Shown piece after piece: positions 55,891 through 64,000 of a stretch of 64,000 bases of DNA. Under the pieces are notes generated by a model that was not told the origin of the DNA, made no database searches, and worked only from the letters and a program-made list of their open reading frames with translations. Source of the stretch: Mastigias papua (lineage: Eukaryota > Cnidaria > Scyphozoa > Rhizostomeae > Mastigiidae); the NCBI GenBank assembly GCA_964019165.1, contig OZ025269.1, positions 11,505,614-11,569,613 on the forward strand, written 5' to 3'. How positions within the stretch are numbered: the stretch's first letter is position 1; every line of letters starts with the position of its first letter. Both the position numbers and the translations under genes were made by a program.

Positions 55891-56345
55891 CAGTACATCC
55901 TCGTTTACCCGAACGGCGTGAACTCAAATGCGGAGCCAGCCGTTCGGACAAGCCGAAAATTTGGATAAGCGAGGATGGAAATTTGAGTCGCCAAAATGAC
56001 TACTTAACATTTAAGCTTGACAAAATAAACCATATAATGTGGCATATGTTCGAAAAAGAGGCAAAAGAAACAATTATCTTATCTCCTTTTAGGTTTGGCG
56101 CGCGACACTTGATTTGTTGTTTGTTGTGAATGAAAAGATTTACGAGTCTCAGTGCATTTATCGGCTTTCCCTTCTTCTGGCGCACTCCATCTGCATTCCC
56201 TCAATTGAACAGCACTCGGTTCAGCATGAAACGCTGACTACTTGAATCCGGATAAACACGGTTTTAAGCAGTCCGCGTCAGGAAAAATAGATTTGACAAT
56301 TTTCGGTGACGACAATGGGGCGTTCGGATAAACGAGGATGTACTG
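55891..56345. mobile_element. pogo/Tigger-like MITE, 455 bp
   Basis: Begins CAGTACATCCTCGTTTACCC and ends with the inverse form GATAAACGAGGATGTACTG. TA lies on each side (55889-55890 and 56346-56347). CAGTA..CCTCGTTTAxCCGAACG ends are typical of pogo/Tigger elements of the Tc1/mariner group. No transposase is left. Confidence 0.85.
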
Positions 56346-56347
56346 TA

Positions 56348-58270
56348 CTCATAATGTAAGGGTGCATTGGTAAAATGTATTGATTATGACAAACTTTCAA
56401 GATGTTCCATAAAGACATAAAACAAAACAACTAATTCAAAATAGAATGAACACTAAGTAGCAGAGAAGAACATTCTTTCATTAGCAAAAGAAGAGACACT
56501 CAAATGGTCAAGCTTGAAAGAGGACAGTGTGAAGGTGCTTATATTCAATTGCTTCTAGTAGTTAAAAGGCCAATAAGTTAATAAACGAACCTACCATAAA
56601 TTTGTAAACAACATATTAGAGATTCCAAAGCTCTACAAACCAGCTGATAAAAATCCATCATTAGTGATAACGACCATGATAGCCTGCAAGCTCATTTTAA
56701 CTGATATATTTTCAACTCCACAGGACCACAGGCATAATATGCAATTCATATCTCGTGCATGGGCCCATTCCATTCCCAAACTGTAGTGTGGGGGTGTCAC
56801 ACCCCCATACAAAAACTCTGTCAGCAAATAGCAAACTTTAACTTTTCTAATCTAGGACCCCAAGAAGAAGACTTAGGTGCTGTGATGAAGCAGACAGCTC
56901 ATGAACATGCTATATTTATAGATTCAAAAATTGAACAAATATTACTGAAAATTTAAACAAAATATTTTTCAATCAAGGGAGCCGCCTCCAGTTTTTCAGC
57001 AAATTTTAAGTCCTATACACCTCCAAAGAAAATTTCTAGGAGCCTGCTATGTGTTTCTCATACATTTATATTCAACAAACAATCAATAGATAATGAAAGC
57101 AGATTCCAGAGCTATGGTACCTCCAATGATAAAACATTGATATTTATGTATGTGCCTTTACTTTGTATTGGTAGGACACAGCAATTTATGACAAGACACA
57201 TTGATCAACAAATTTACCATTTATCATTATAATTGCAGAAATTCTCTGCTGTTGCTCAGAATACCAAAAACTAACCACAGATTGCATTAAGTAAAATTGA
57301 GACATGCGTGTGCCAATAAAATCTATTTCCAGAATATGTCAGATCTCGGAGATGGAATGAGACCATATCTGAACAAAAATAAAATCGAAGGGCCTAGTTT
57401 AAATCTTTGTCCAGATTGGATAAACAATGATACCTCTATGGAAAGTATGACAGAGCTACAAACCCAAGACATATTTAGGGAGTTTTAACTGCACACCTAA
57501 CAAAAAGGGTATTTCTTCTATACCTGGAAGGGCATTGTGTAGGAAAGGTCCAGTTGAAAATCTAGGTGTAAGGTAAGAGTCTGTTGACACTATAGAATTT
57601 CACTATCTCATGAAAAGCAAGAAATGTTTTATAGCACAGTAAACAATAAAATGTTTGGACTTTTTGTGTAAAAGAACCAGATAATTATAAGCATGCCTAG
57701 AGTAGAAATTTGGTGGTCTTGCAGACCATACACTAGGAACTTTCTTCAAACACCCAACATCTCAGGAAAACATACCCTATTTTCTAAAGGGGTAATTGAA
57801 TGCAAGCGATGATGAAGACAAAGCAATTGAATGCAAACTAATTTACATCAAGTAGGTAAATGCCTCATCATTCAAGTTCTAAAGCAACAAACAAACCAAA
57901 TAGCTACTAAATTTTCTGTTTCCACTTGTCAGTATTCATCCTGTTGTCAAACAATTCAACAAGAGGCCTATTTTGCAATGTTGTCTCTGTCCATTTAACT
58001 AATATGAAATATTTCTAAAAATATTAATAATGACGTCATTAATGTTCTTGCATTCCGATGCAATGTATAACCAAATCGTGTATTCCAAACAATGTATGGT
58101 ACAACAAACGTGAAAAATATCATACTTTCAGCTGAAAGCCCCCAAAGATTGATTTCATAATTCCATATGTAGTACAAAATATTTTAAATAAAATCCAGTC
58201 ATAGCTCCATTTGTGTTAAATAACTTTGTAATTGTAGTAAGCAGGCTAACCAGGGAGACATGAAACTAAG
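56348..58270. other. Intergenic interval
   Basis: No recognised gene. TGGGGGTGTCACACCCCCA near 56788-56806 is a perfect 19-base palindrome. Two short exon-like frames follow acceptor-like sites: 56858-56956 (ending DSKIEQILLKI) and 57334-57488. Neither shows a known domain. Part of this region is the 3' flank of the RCHY1-like gene. Confidence 0.35.
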
Positions 58271-59029
58271 CTAAGTTGCTGCGTAGGCTTGACTACAATA
58301 AGGACACTGGCGGTGGCCATATTCCATAATAAGGCGATAGCATTCCATATGTATCAAATGTCCACATCTTGGTGCTATAGACGACTCTACGGAAGTATGA
58401 ATACTTTCGAAACAAACTGGACAAACATCTTTGCCACTCTCTTGTCTGCATTTATGAGTATCTTTGATACCCTTCGTCAAACAAATGTTGCAAGACTGGC
58501 AATGGAAGAAATTCTCTTTACCACCTTTACGGCAAAAGCCACAATCATTGCAATGGAACTGACCACATTCATTATCGTCAAACATCCTACAAATTGTGCA
58601 GGAATACATGCCAAACATTATACCACAGGAATTACACCGTGTTGCAATTGGTTGTCTTTTTGAACACTGAGTGCATTCCAATGTATCAACTGCAAATCGA
58701 TCTACTTCATGGCTCTCTTCTTTATCATGGCACAGTCGACACGGATACGTCTTTCCACAACATGGAGCAACCATCAAACACCGTCTTACGTAATGCTCGC
58801 ACCTGCGATCTTGAGTCTGCGCCTCCATCTTCGTCGTCTCGTAAACACTTGTTGAGGTCAATTGTACCGAGCTCCTATCGAAGCTCCTTCGCAGTTCACT
58901 TATGATTTCATTTTCCCCATTCCTATCCAAGGGGGGTTTACTTGAAGGGGGCTTATTTGAAGGGAGCTCACTGCAATATTTGACACATATCACAAGCAGA
59001 CAGTAATTTTTAAAACTCCTTTGCTCCAT
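58271..59029 (-). CDS. RCHY1: RCHY1/Pirh2-like CHY zinc-finger and RING ubiquitin ligase, intronless
   Basis: E3 ubiquitin ligase family that in vertebrates ubiquitinates p53 and other targets. Of 252 residues, about 80-140 form the CHY finger (CEHYVRRC, APCCGKTYPCRLCHD, CTQC, CNSC). About 141-205 form the CTCHY finger (CTICRMFDDNECGQFHCNDC, then FFHCQSCNICL). About 206-248 form the RING of C3H2C3 type (CPVC, CGHLIHMEC, CPYC), with all metal ligands present. The stop comes six codons after the RING, so the C-terminal rubredoxin-like zinc ribbon of full-length members is missing. The first ~65 residues are low in similarity; the inner Met of KMEAQTQDRRCEHY may be the true start. No introns, unlike the other host genes, so a retrocopy is possible. 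Confidence 0.88.
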   Translation of the reverse strand: MEQRSFKNYCLLVICVKYCSELPSNKPPSSKPPLDRNGENEIISELRRSFDRSSVQLTSTSVYETTKMEAQTQDRRCEHYVRRCLMVAPCCGKTYPCRLCHDKEESHEVDRFAVDTLECTQCSKRQPIATRCNSCGIMFGMYSCTICRMFDDNECGQFHCNDCGFCRKGGKENFFHCQSCNICLTKGIKDTHKCRQESGKDVCPVCFESIHTSVESSIAPRCGHLIHMECYRLIMEYGHRQCPYCSQAYAAT

Positions 59030-59264
59030 AGCATAAAAAGGTTTAGTCTACATTATTGTGTTTTTCATCATTTTCTGCAGGTGCTCATAGCATCTCTCTC
59101 CTCCCATACATATATTTTCTTTTCATAACCATTCTTAATCATTCATTTTAACAATTTGCTTTCCTCCCACAGCAATTCATACTATTACTTCATTCGCACT
59201 TTCCTACACAAACTACCTCTTACGTAATGTTTGTAATGCTGTAATGTTTGTAATATAACACAAA

Positions 59265-59483
59265 TTATACACCATTCGATTGTGGTTGTGGTCCAAAAAT
59301 TGTGAGGGACTTCTCCTGACCGTCCACAGCTATATCAACAGGGCAATTAATCGCCATTGGACACTTTTTTGCCAACATCTTCCTGTTACATGACATACAC
59401 TGAACAACTGGACTGCCAGGTACAATGTGCACCTTTCTTGAACATTTAGCATTGATTACATACATGGTATTATTGGACAGCAT
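59265..59483 (-). CDS. Short Cys-rich open frame, unknown
   Basis: 72 codons with spaced cysteines (CSRK...VQCMSCNRKM...KKCPM) and a strand-rich end (VDIAVDGQEKSLTIFG), reminiscent of a zinc ribbon next to an OB fold. Could be a fragment of a mobile-element single-strand-binding-like protein or a host exon. Not recognised. Confidence 0.25.
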   Translation of the reverse strand: MLSNNTMYVINAKCSRKVHIVPGSPVVQCMSCNRKMLAKKCPMAINCPVDIAVDGQEKSLTIFGPQPQSNGV

Positions 59484-60000
59484 ACAGTTGCACTTCTTTG
59501 CTTTGAGTGTTGGCTCTCATCAGGTGGGAATTCATCAATAGGAATGTTAACCAACACACAGATAAGAAGACATGTTCAGACTTCTGTGCTCAAAGAATGT
59601 CTCTATTTGTCAAAATATTATCTAAGTCTTGTGATTTCCAATATAACACTTGTTTCATGGAAGACCAAATAGCAGATATTAGTGAAATACAAACACACTG
59701 GAGTCCTGCTGTTTCACCAGATCTAGGGTTACATCGGTGAAAAGTGCCCTGGACTACCTTTAACACTCAAAAATCATTAAGGTGAAATCAACGTAACTGT
59801 GGGTCCTATTGACAACTGTTATGATATCACTGCACAACTGGAGAGACTACAATGATGGCAAACAAGCTGCCACGTGTATCAAAACTGTTGAAAACTATCC
59901 AAAACAGAGATGCTTTTCAAATCGATCCTTTCTTTCCATTAATACTAGCCAGATTACAGGTTAATATCACATGCATGCTCAAATGAAAGTAGAAACAAAG

Positions 60001-63000
60001 AAACTCCGCCTAGGGCCACACAGACAATGTGGGCACCTAGCCAGTCCCAAGGCTGGATAAAGGAGGAGGATTTGGTGTCAAGAAAGGCATCCGGCCAGTA
60101 AAAAAGAGCTGCCAAATTTATGAAAGATGCGAATTAAGAGGAAGGATTTGTGGGCTAGGGCGTACTCCGTAAACGACGCACAGTCTGATCGCTGTGAGAC
60201 TGTGATAAATGGGCAACGGCTATCTTATCAAGAGCGGATAAGGCTAAAGAAGCTAGCTCAGAACCAATGCTAGAAGTCTGTGACAAATCAGAAGCCTACA
60301 AATAGCCACACTGAATGTGGGAAGCATGACAGGAAAAAGCATAGAGCTGGTAAAGATGATGGAAAAAGAGGCATAGATATTATGTGTGTTCAAGAGACAA
60401 AATGGAAAGGCGCTAAGGCTAAGGAGATTGGAGATGGATATAAGCTCTTTTACTCTGGAGTTCACAATAAAAGAAATGGAGTTGGAGCAATCTTAGACAA
60501 AGAGCTAAAAGAAAATGTGATAGGGGTAAAAAGAGTGTCTGATAGAGTCATGTCCTTGAGAGTGTTAATTGGAAAAGAGGTTTGCAAGATTGTGTCAGCA
60601 TATGCACCACAGGTTGGTTGTGATGAAGAAGAGAAGGAGGCATTCTGGGAAGAAATGACACAGGTAATGCAAGGAAGAGAAAAGATCTGGATTGGAGGAG
60701 ACTTAAATGGACATGTAGGGGAGGGTAACAAGAGAAATGAGGAATGCATGGGTAATTGTGGAATGGGAATCAGAAATGAGGAAGGAGAAAGAATAATTTG
60801 TTTTGCAAAAGCTGAAAGCCTAGCAATTGTGAACACCTACTTCAAGAAAGAAAGAAATAAGCTAATAACATACAGCAGTGGCCAACACAAAACACAAATT
60901 GATTACCTTATATGTCGAAGGTCAGACCTAAAGAATGTGAAGGATTGCAAAGTGATAACGGGGGATTATGTGGCAAAACAACACAGATCAGTAGTAGCTA
61001 TAGTTAATTGGGTGCAAAAGAAGATCTCAAGCATGTCAACAGGAAAGAAGACAAAGTGGTGGAATTTGAAGATTGAAGAAAAAAAGGAAGCCTTCTACCT
61101 GGAAATGAAAGAGCACCTGAAGAAGCAAATAGAGGCTAACTGGAGTGAGACAAGTAAATTTATGAGAGAGTGTGCAGAAAGATTACTTGGAGTGACTAGT
61201 GGTAAGGTGATGGTGGAGAAGGAAAATTGGTGGTGGAATAATGAAGTGCAAGAGGCAATCAAATGGAAGAAAGAGAAAAAGAGGGGAAAATATAGATTGG
61301 AAACAGAAGAAAGCAAGAAAGAGTACATACAAGCCAATAAACTGGCAAAGAAAGCAGTAGCAAGAGCAAAATGGATTGCATATAGAGACATGTACAAAAG
61401 CTTAGAAGAGCATGGTGGAGTGAATACAGCAATCAGAGTAGCTAAGTGCAGAAAGAAAAGGTCAGAAGATGTGTCACAAATTAGGTGCATTAAAAACAAA
61501 GATGGAGAAGTGCTGTTGGATGATGATAAAATCAAAGAACAATGGAAGGAGTACTTTGAAGAGTTATTGAATGTGGAGAATGATAGGATCCAAAGAGATG
61601 TGCAGCAAAGAGAAATAAGAGATGTACGGGATATTAGTGAAGAGGAGGTGAGAGACGCAATGAGAAAGATGAAAAATAATAAAGCAGTAGGACCGGACAA
61701 TATTCCCATTGAGGCCTGGAAGTGCCTAGGTAGAAAAGGAATTAAGTGGCTAACCAAATTATATGGAAAAGTGTGGGAAACAGGAAAGATGCCAGATGAA
61801 TGGAGAAAGAGTGTGTTAGTACCTATCTTCAAGAAAAAGGGAGACATACAAGAATGCAAAAATTACCGTGAAATAAAGTTAATGTCACACACGATGAAAT
61901 TATTGGGGAGGATTATTGATAGAAGGCTAAGGGAAGAGGTAGGAGTATCTAAAGAGCAATTTGGTTTCATGCCAGGAAGAAGCACATCAGATCCCAGATT
62001 TTCAATAAGGCAGTTAATAGAAAAATACAGAGAAGGGAATACAAACCTACATCTTGTGTTTATAGACCTAGAAAAAGCATATGACAGAATACCTAGAAGT
62101 GAAGTCTGGAATTGTTTGAGGATAAAGAAAGTACCAGAAAATTATATTAAAATCATCCAGGATATGTACAAAGACAATGAAACCAAGATAACACAACCTG
62201 CAGGCAGAAGTGAGAGCTTTACAGTTACAGTGGAAGTGCATTAAGGATCAGCTCTTAGTCCATTTATCTTCACCATTGTAATGGACACCCTAACAGATAA
62301 TATTAGAAAGAGGGCGCCAGAGAACATGATGTTTGCAGATGATGTGGTTTTGTGTGGAAAGGAAAGACAGGTTGTAGAAGACTAATTAGAGGGATGGAGG
62401 AGATCATTGGAAGACTATGGACTGAAAGTTAGTAGAGAGAAAACGGAGTATCTGAAGATGCAAGCTGGTCACAGAGATGAAGGAGAGATAGAATTAAGAG
62501 GAGTCAAGCTAAAGAGGGTGAGTGAATTCAAGTACTTGGGGTCCACACTACAGGAAGATGGAGGAGCATCAAGGGAAGTAGAGAGGAAGATAGCAGCAAG
62601 ATGGCATGCGTGGAGAAATATGTCAGGAATACTATGCGATAAGAGAGTGCCTCTATATATTAAGGGAAAGATATATAAAGTGGTAGGTAGACCAGCCTTG
62701 TTGTATGGCACAAAAGCACTACAAATAACTAAATGTCAGGAGAAAAAAGCTAATACAGATGAGATGAGAATGCTACGGTGGATGAGAGGAATTACAAGAA
62801 AGGATAGGGTGGAAAATGAAACTGCTAGAAAGGAACTTGGAATAGAAAAGGTGAGCGAAAAGATGAGAGAGAAAAGATTAAGATGGTTTGGACGTGTTTG
62901 GAGATGTGAGGAACAGGGACTGTGCAAGAGAGTGATGGGGATAAAAGTTGGAAGAAGATCAAGAGGAAGGCCAAAACGACACTTTATGGATTGTATAGAA

Positions 63001-63131
63001 GAAGACCTTAAAATTGAGGGGCTGGAGGTGACTGATGCAGAAGATTCTGTGATAGGGAGCTGTGGAGGAGAACGATTCGCACCGGCGACCCTGATTAATC
63101 AGGAGAAGCCAGTAGAAGAGAAGAAGAAGAA
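60001..63131 (+). mobile_element. Near full-length RTE-clade non-LTR retrotransposon
   Basis: GAAAGTAGAAACAAAG is present at 59985-60000 and 63132-63147, a 16-bp target duplication (the last base or two on each side may belong to the element). The body is about 3.1 kb, the usual RTE length. It has a short 5' UTR, one ORF with apurinic endonuclease and reverse transcriptase, almost no 3' UTR, and a GAA-rich tail (63115-63131). Only one frameshift and two nonsense codons spoil the ORF, so the insertion is fairly recent. Confidence 0.93.
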
Positions 63132-63148
63132 GAAAGTAGAAACAAAGT
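60280..63148 (+). pseudogene. RTE endonuclease-reverse transcriptase ORF, inactivated
   Basis: Endonuclease part (about 60390-61010): IDIMCVQETKWKG, IWIGGDLNGHVG, QIDYLI and KQHRSVV, which hold the metal and catalytic residues (Glu, Asp/Asn, Asp, His). RT part (about 61630-62620): NNKAVGPDNIPIEAWKC, LVPIFKKKGDIQECKNY, EQFGFMPGRST, FIDLEKAYDRIPR, then MFADDVVLC with the catalytic Asp pair at 62338-62343. The C-terminus has LRWFGRVWRCEE and RSRGRPKRHFMDCIEEDL. Breaks: a shift in the A-run at 60363-60367 (the first ~30 codons from 60280 are therefore out of the true frame), TAA at 62242-62244 and TAA at 62383-62385. Often annotated as 'craniofacial development protein 2-like' because of the endonuclease. 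Confidence 0.93.
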
Positions 63149-63228
63149 GACTTAGTTCGGCTGGTCTGCGCCGCTATCAATGATAGTTCCTGCTGAACCT
63201 GCACCACAATTGCGCAACCCACTGGGTG

Positions 63229-63790
63229 TTCACATTTTATTTCGTTGCAAACAATCAAGCATTTGGAAAACAAGTGTAATGTCTGCCCAAATCGTCACAT
63301 GAATGCGCGCGCATATGGAAAACCGCACTTTTTTTACAGTTGTGTTTATTTCTATGCCTTCAGCGGCTTACTTGAGCATATACTGATATTACTTAAGCAC
63401 TAACACTAACCTTAACCCTGACCCCTACCCCTTGCTAGCTCTTCAAAGAGTTGAGCTATGGGATGAATGACTGTATCACCGTAATCTGCCCATCGAGGGC
63501 TACCGAATGATATATACCTTCTTGGGGCAGGTCATCTATTTATAGGTGAGGTGAGACACAAGTAATTCTCCTCTGTGCTTACTATCTGTCCGAAATCTTT
63601 ATATTTACAGGTATTTGTTTTGTTGCGAAGTGGACGCTATATTTGATTGACATATGTTAATTAGTTTATGCATTGAGATTTAGGTTGTTGTCGTTGGTAG
63701 AGCGGGAGGATAAGATGAGGAACGAATGAGGGCAGGACGTTTTTATCGAATTCTTAGGCCCAAATCTAAGACACAGATTCTTTCTTTGTG
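63229..63790 (+). repeat. Possible 5' LTR of a BEL/Pao element
   Basis: Upstream of a Gag-like start there is a TATA-like CTATTTATAG (63536-63545), and TTTGTGCATTTGGCACAAAG near 63784-63803 looks like an LTR end (..CA) followed by a primer-binding-site-like TGGCACAAAGTGG. GTGGTCCACCGAGCCGGAT just after it resembles the leader of BEL/Pao elements. The left edge is a guess. The second LTR lies outside the window, so the call cannot be confirmed here. Confidence 0.4.
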
Positions 63791-63865
63791 CATTTGGCAC
63801 AAAGTGGTCCACCGAGCCGGATTTCGCGTATAATTTGGATATCGAACGGAATAAATCGATAAGAA

Positions 63866-64000
63866 ATGGCTCATGAACTAGAAAGACTGAGGGCGATACG
63901 GGAGTCAACACGAGCATACGCGGAAAAGACTCAAGTTGAAGCGAATGAAATATTGAAAGAATTTAATGTCGATGACTATAACACTTTAAAACTGAAGAAA
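63866..64000 (+). CDS. Gag-like N-terminus, partial at window edge (BEL/Pao-type)
   Basis: ATG at 63866 opens a frame that runs 45 codons to the window end: MAHELERLRAIRESTRAYAE, then KTQVEANEILKEFNVDDYNT. The LRAIR....R...TK...E pattern and the following helix resemble the start of BEL/Pao Gag proteins. Too short for certainty. Confidence 0.5.
   Translation, partial: MAHELERLRAIRESTRAYAEKTQVEANEILKEFNVDDYNTLKLKK

Noticed and set aside
61095..61859. 254-codon - strand open frame
   Set aside because: Antisense shadow of the purine-rich RTE reading frame; Ser/Phe/Leu-rich with no domain.
63395..63425. Telomere-like CTAACCTTAACCCTGACCCC
   Set aside because: Only a few irregular units, not a tandem array.

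Overview
This is a stretch of an AT-rich animal nuclear genome, almost certainly an invertebrate and probably marine. Host genes are split by many GT-AG introns and one U12-type AT-AC intron. The spaces between and inside genes are filled with retrotransposons (Ty3/gypsy, RTE, CR1/Jockey-like LINEs, Penelope-like, probably BEL/Pao), short terminal-inverted-repeat DNA elements and very long microsatellites. There is no bacterial-type gene organisation, CRISPR array or phage. I cannot name the species; a non-bilaterian or a deuterostome-like invertebrate would both fit.

Three host genes can be read with confidence. (1) A complete homologue of Son of sevenless (SOS), + strand, 33 coding exons from 16397 to 49530, about 1237 residues: histone fold, DH, PH, REM, Cdc25 RasGEF and a proline-rich SH3-binding tail. 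All exon phases close. (2) A complete TEX30-like alpha/beta hydrolase, - strand, four coding exons between 15775 and 10327, 224 residues. It lies head-to-head with SOS, with about 620 bp between the two start codons. (3) An intronless RCHY1/Pirh2-like CHY-zinc-finger/RING ubiquitin ligase, - strand, 59029-58271, that stops right after the RING.

Layout: 1-2290 holds a Harbinger-like MITE and a foldback repeat. 2295-7316 is a decayed but structurally complete Ty3/gypsy element with 5-bp target duplications, carrying a LINE tail. 7980-9303 is a decayed LINE split by a TA repeat. 10327-15775 is TEX30, whose last intron contains an internally deleted gypsy element with LTRs, PBS, PPT and target duplication still visible. 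16397-49530 is SOS; its introns carry LINE fragments, two Penelope-like 3' ends with hammerhead-like core motifs, a hAT-like element, mariner-like and Harbinger-like MITEs, a 1.4-kb TIR element and (AT)n/(AC)n tracts. 49531-58270 is intergenic, with MITEs and a deletion-derived Harbinger element. 58271-59029 is RCHY1. 60001-63131 is a near full-length RTE retrotransposon with a 16-bp target duplication. 63.2-64 kb looks like the 5' end of a BEL/Pao element cut by the window edge.

The host genes are not one pathway. SOS activates Ras downstream of receptor tyrosine kinases, TEX30 is a hydrolase of unknown substrate, and RCHY1 is a ubiquitin ligase. The shared TEX30/SOS promoter is the only regulatory link the sequence suggests. 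The most notable points are the AT-AC intron in SOS, the hammerhead-like Penelope ends, the Harbinger derivative with two convergent gene heads, and the number of insertions whose target-site duplications can still be read.
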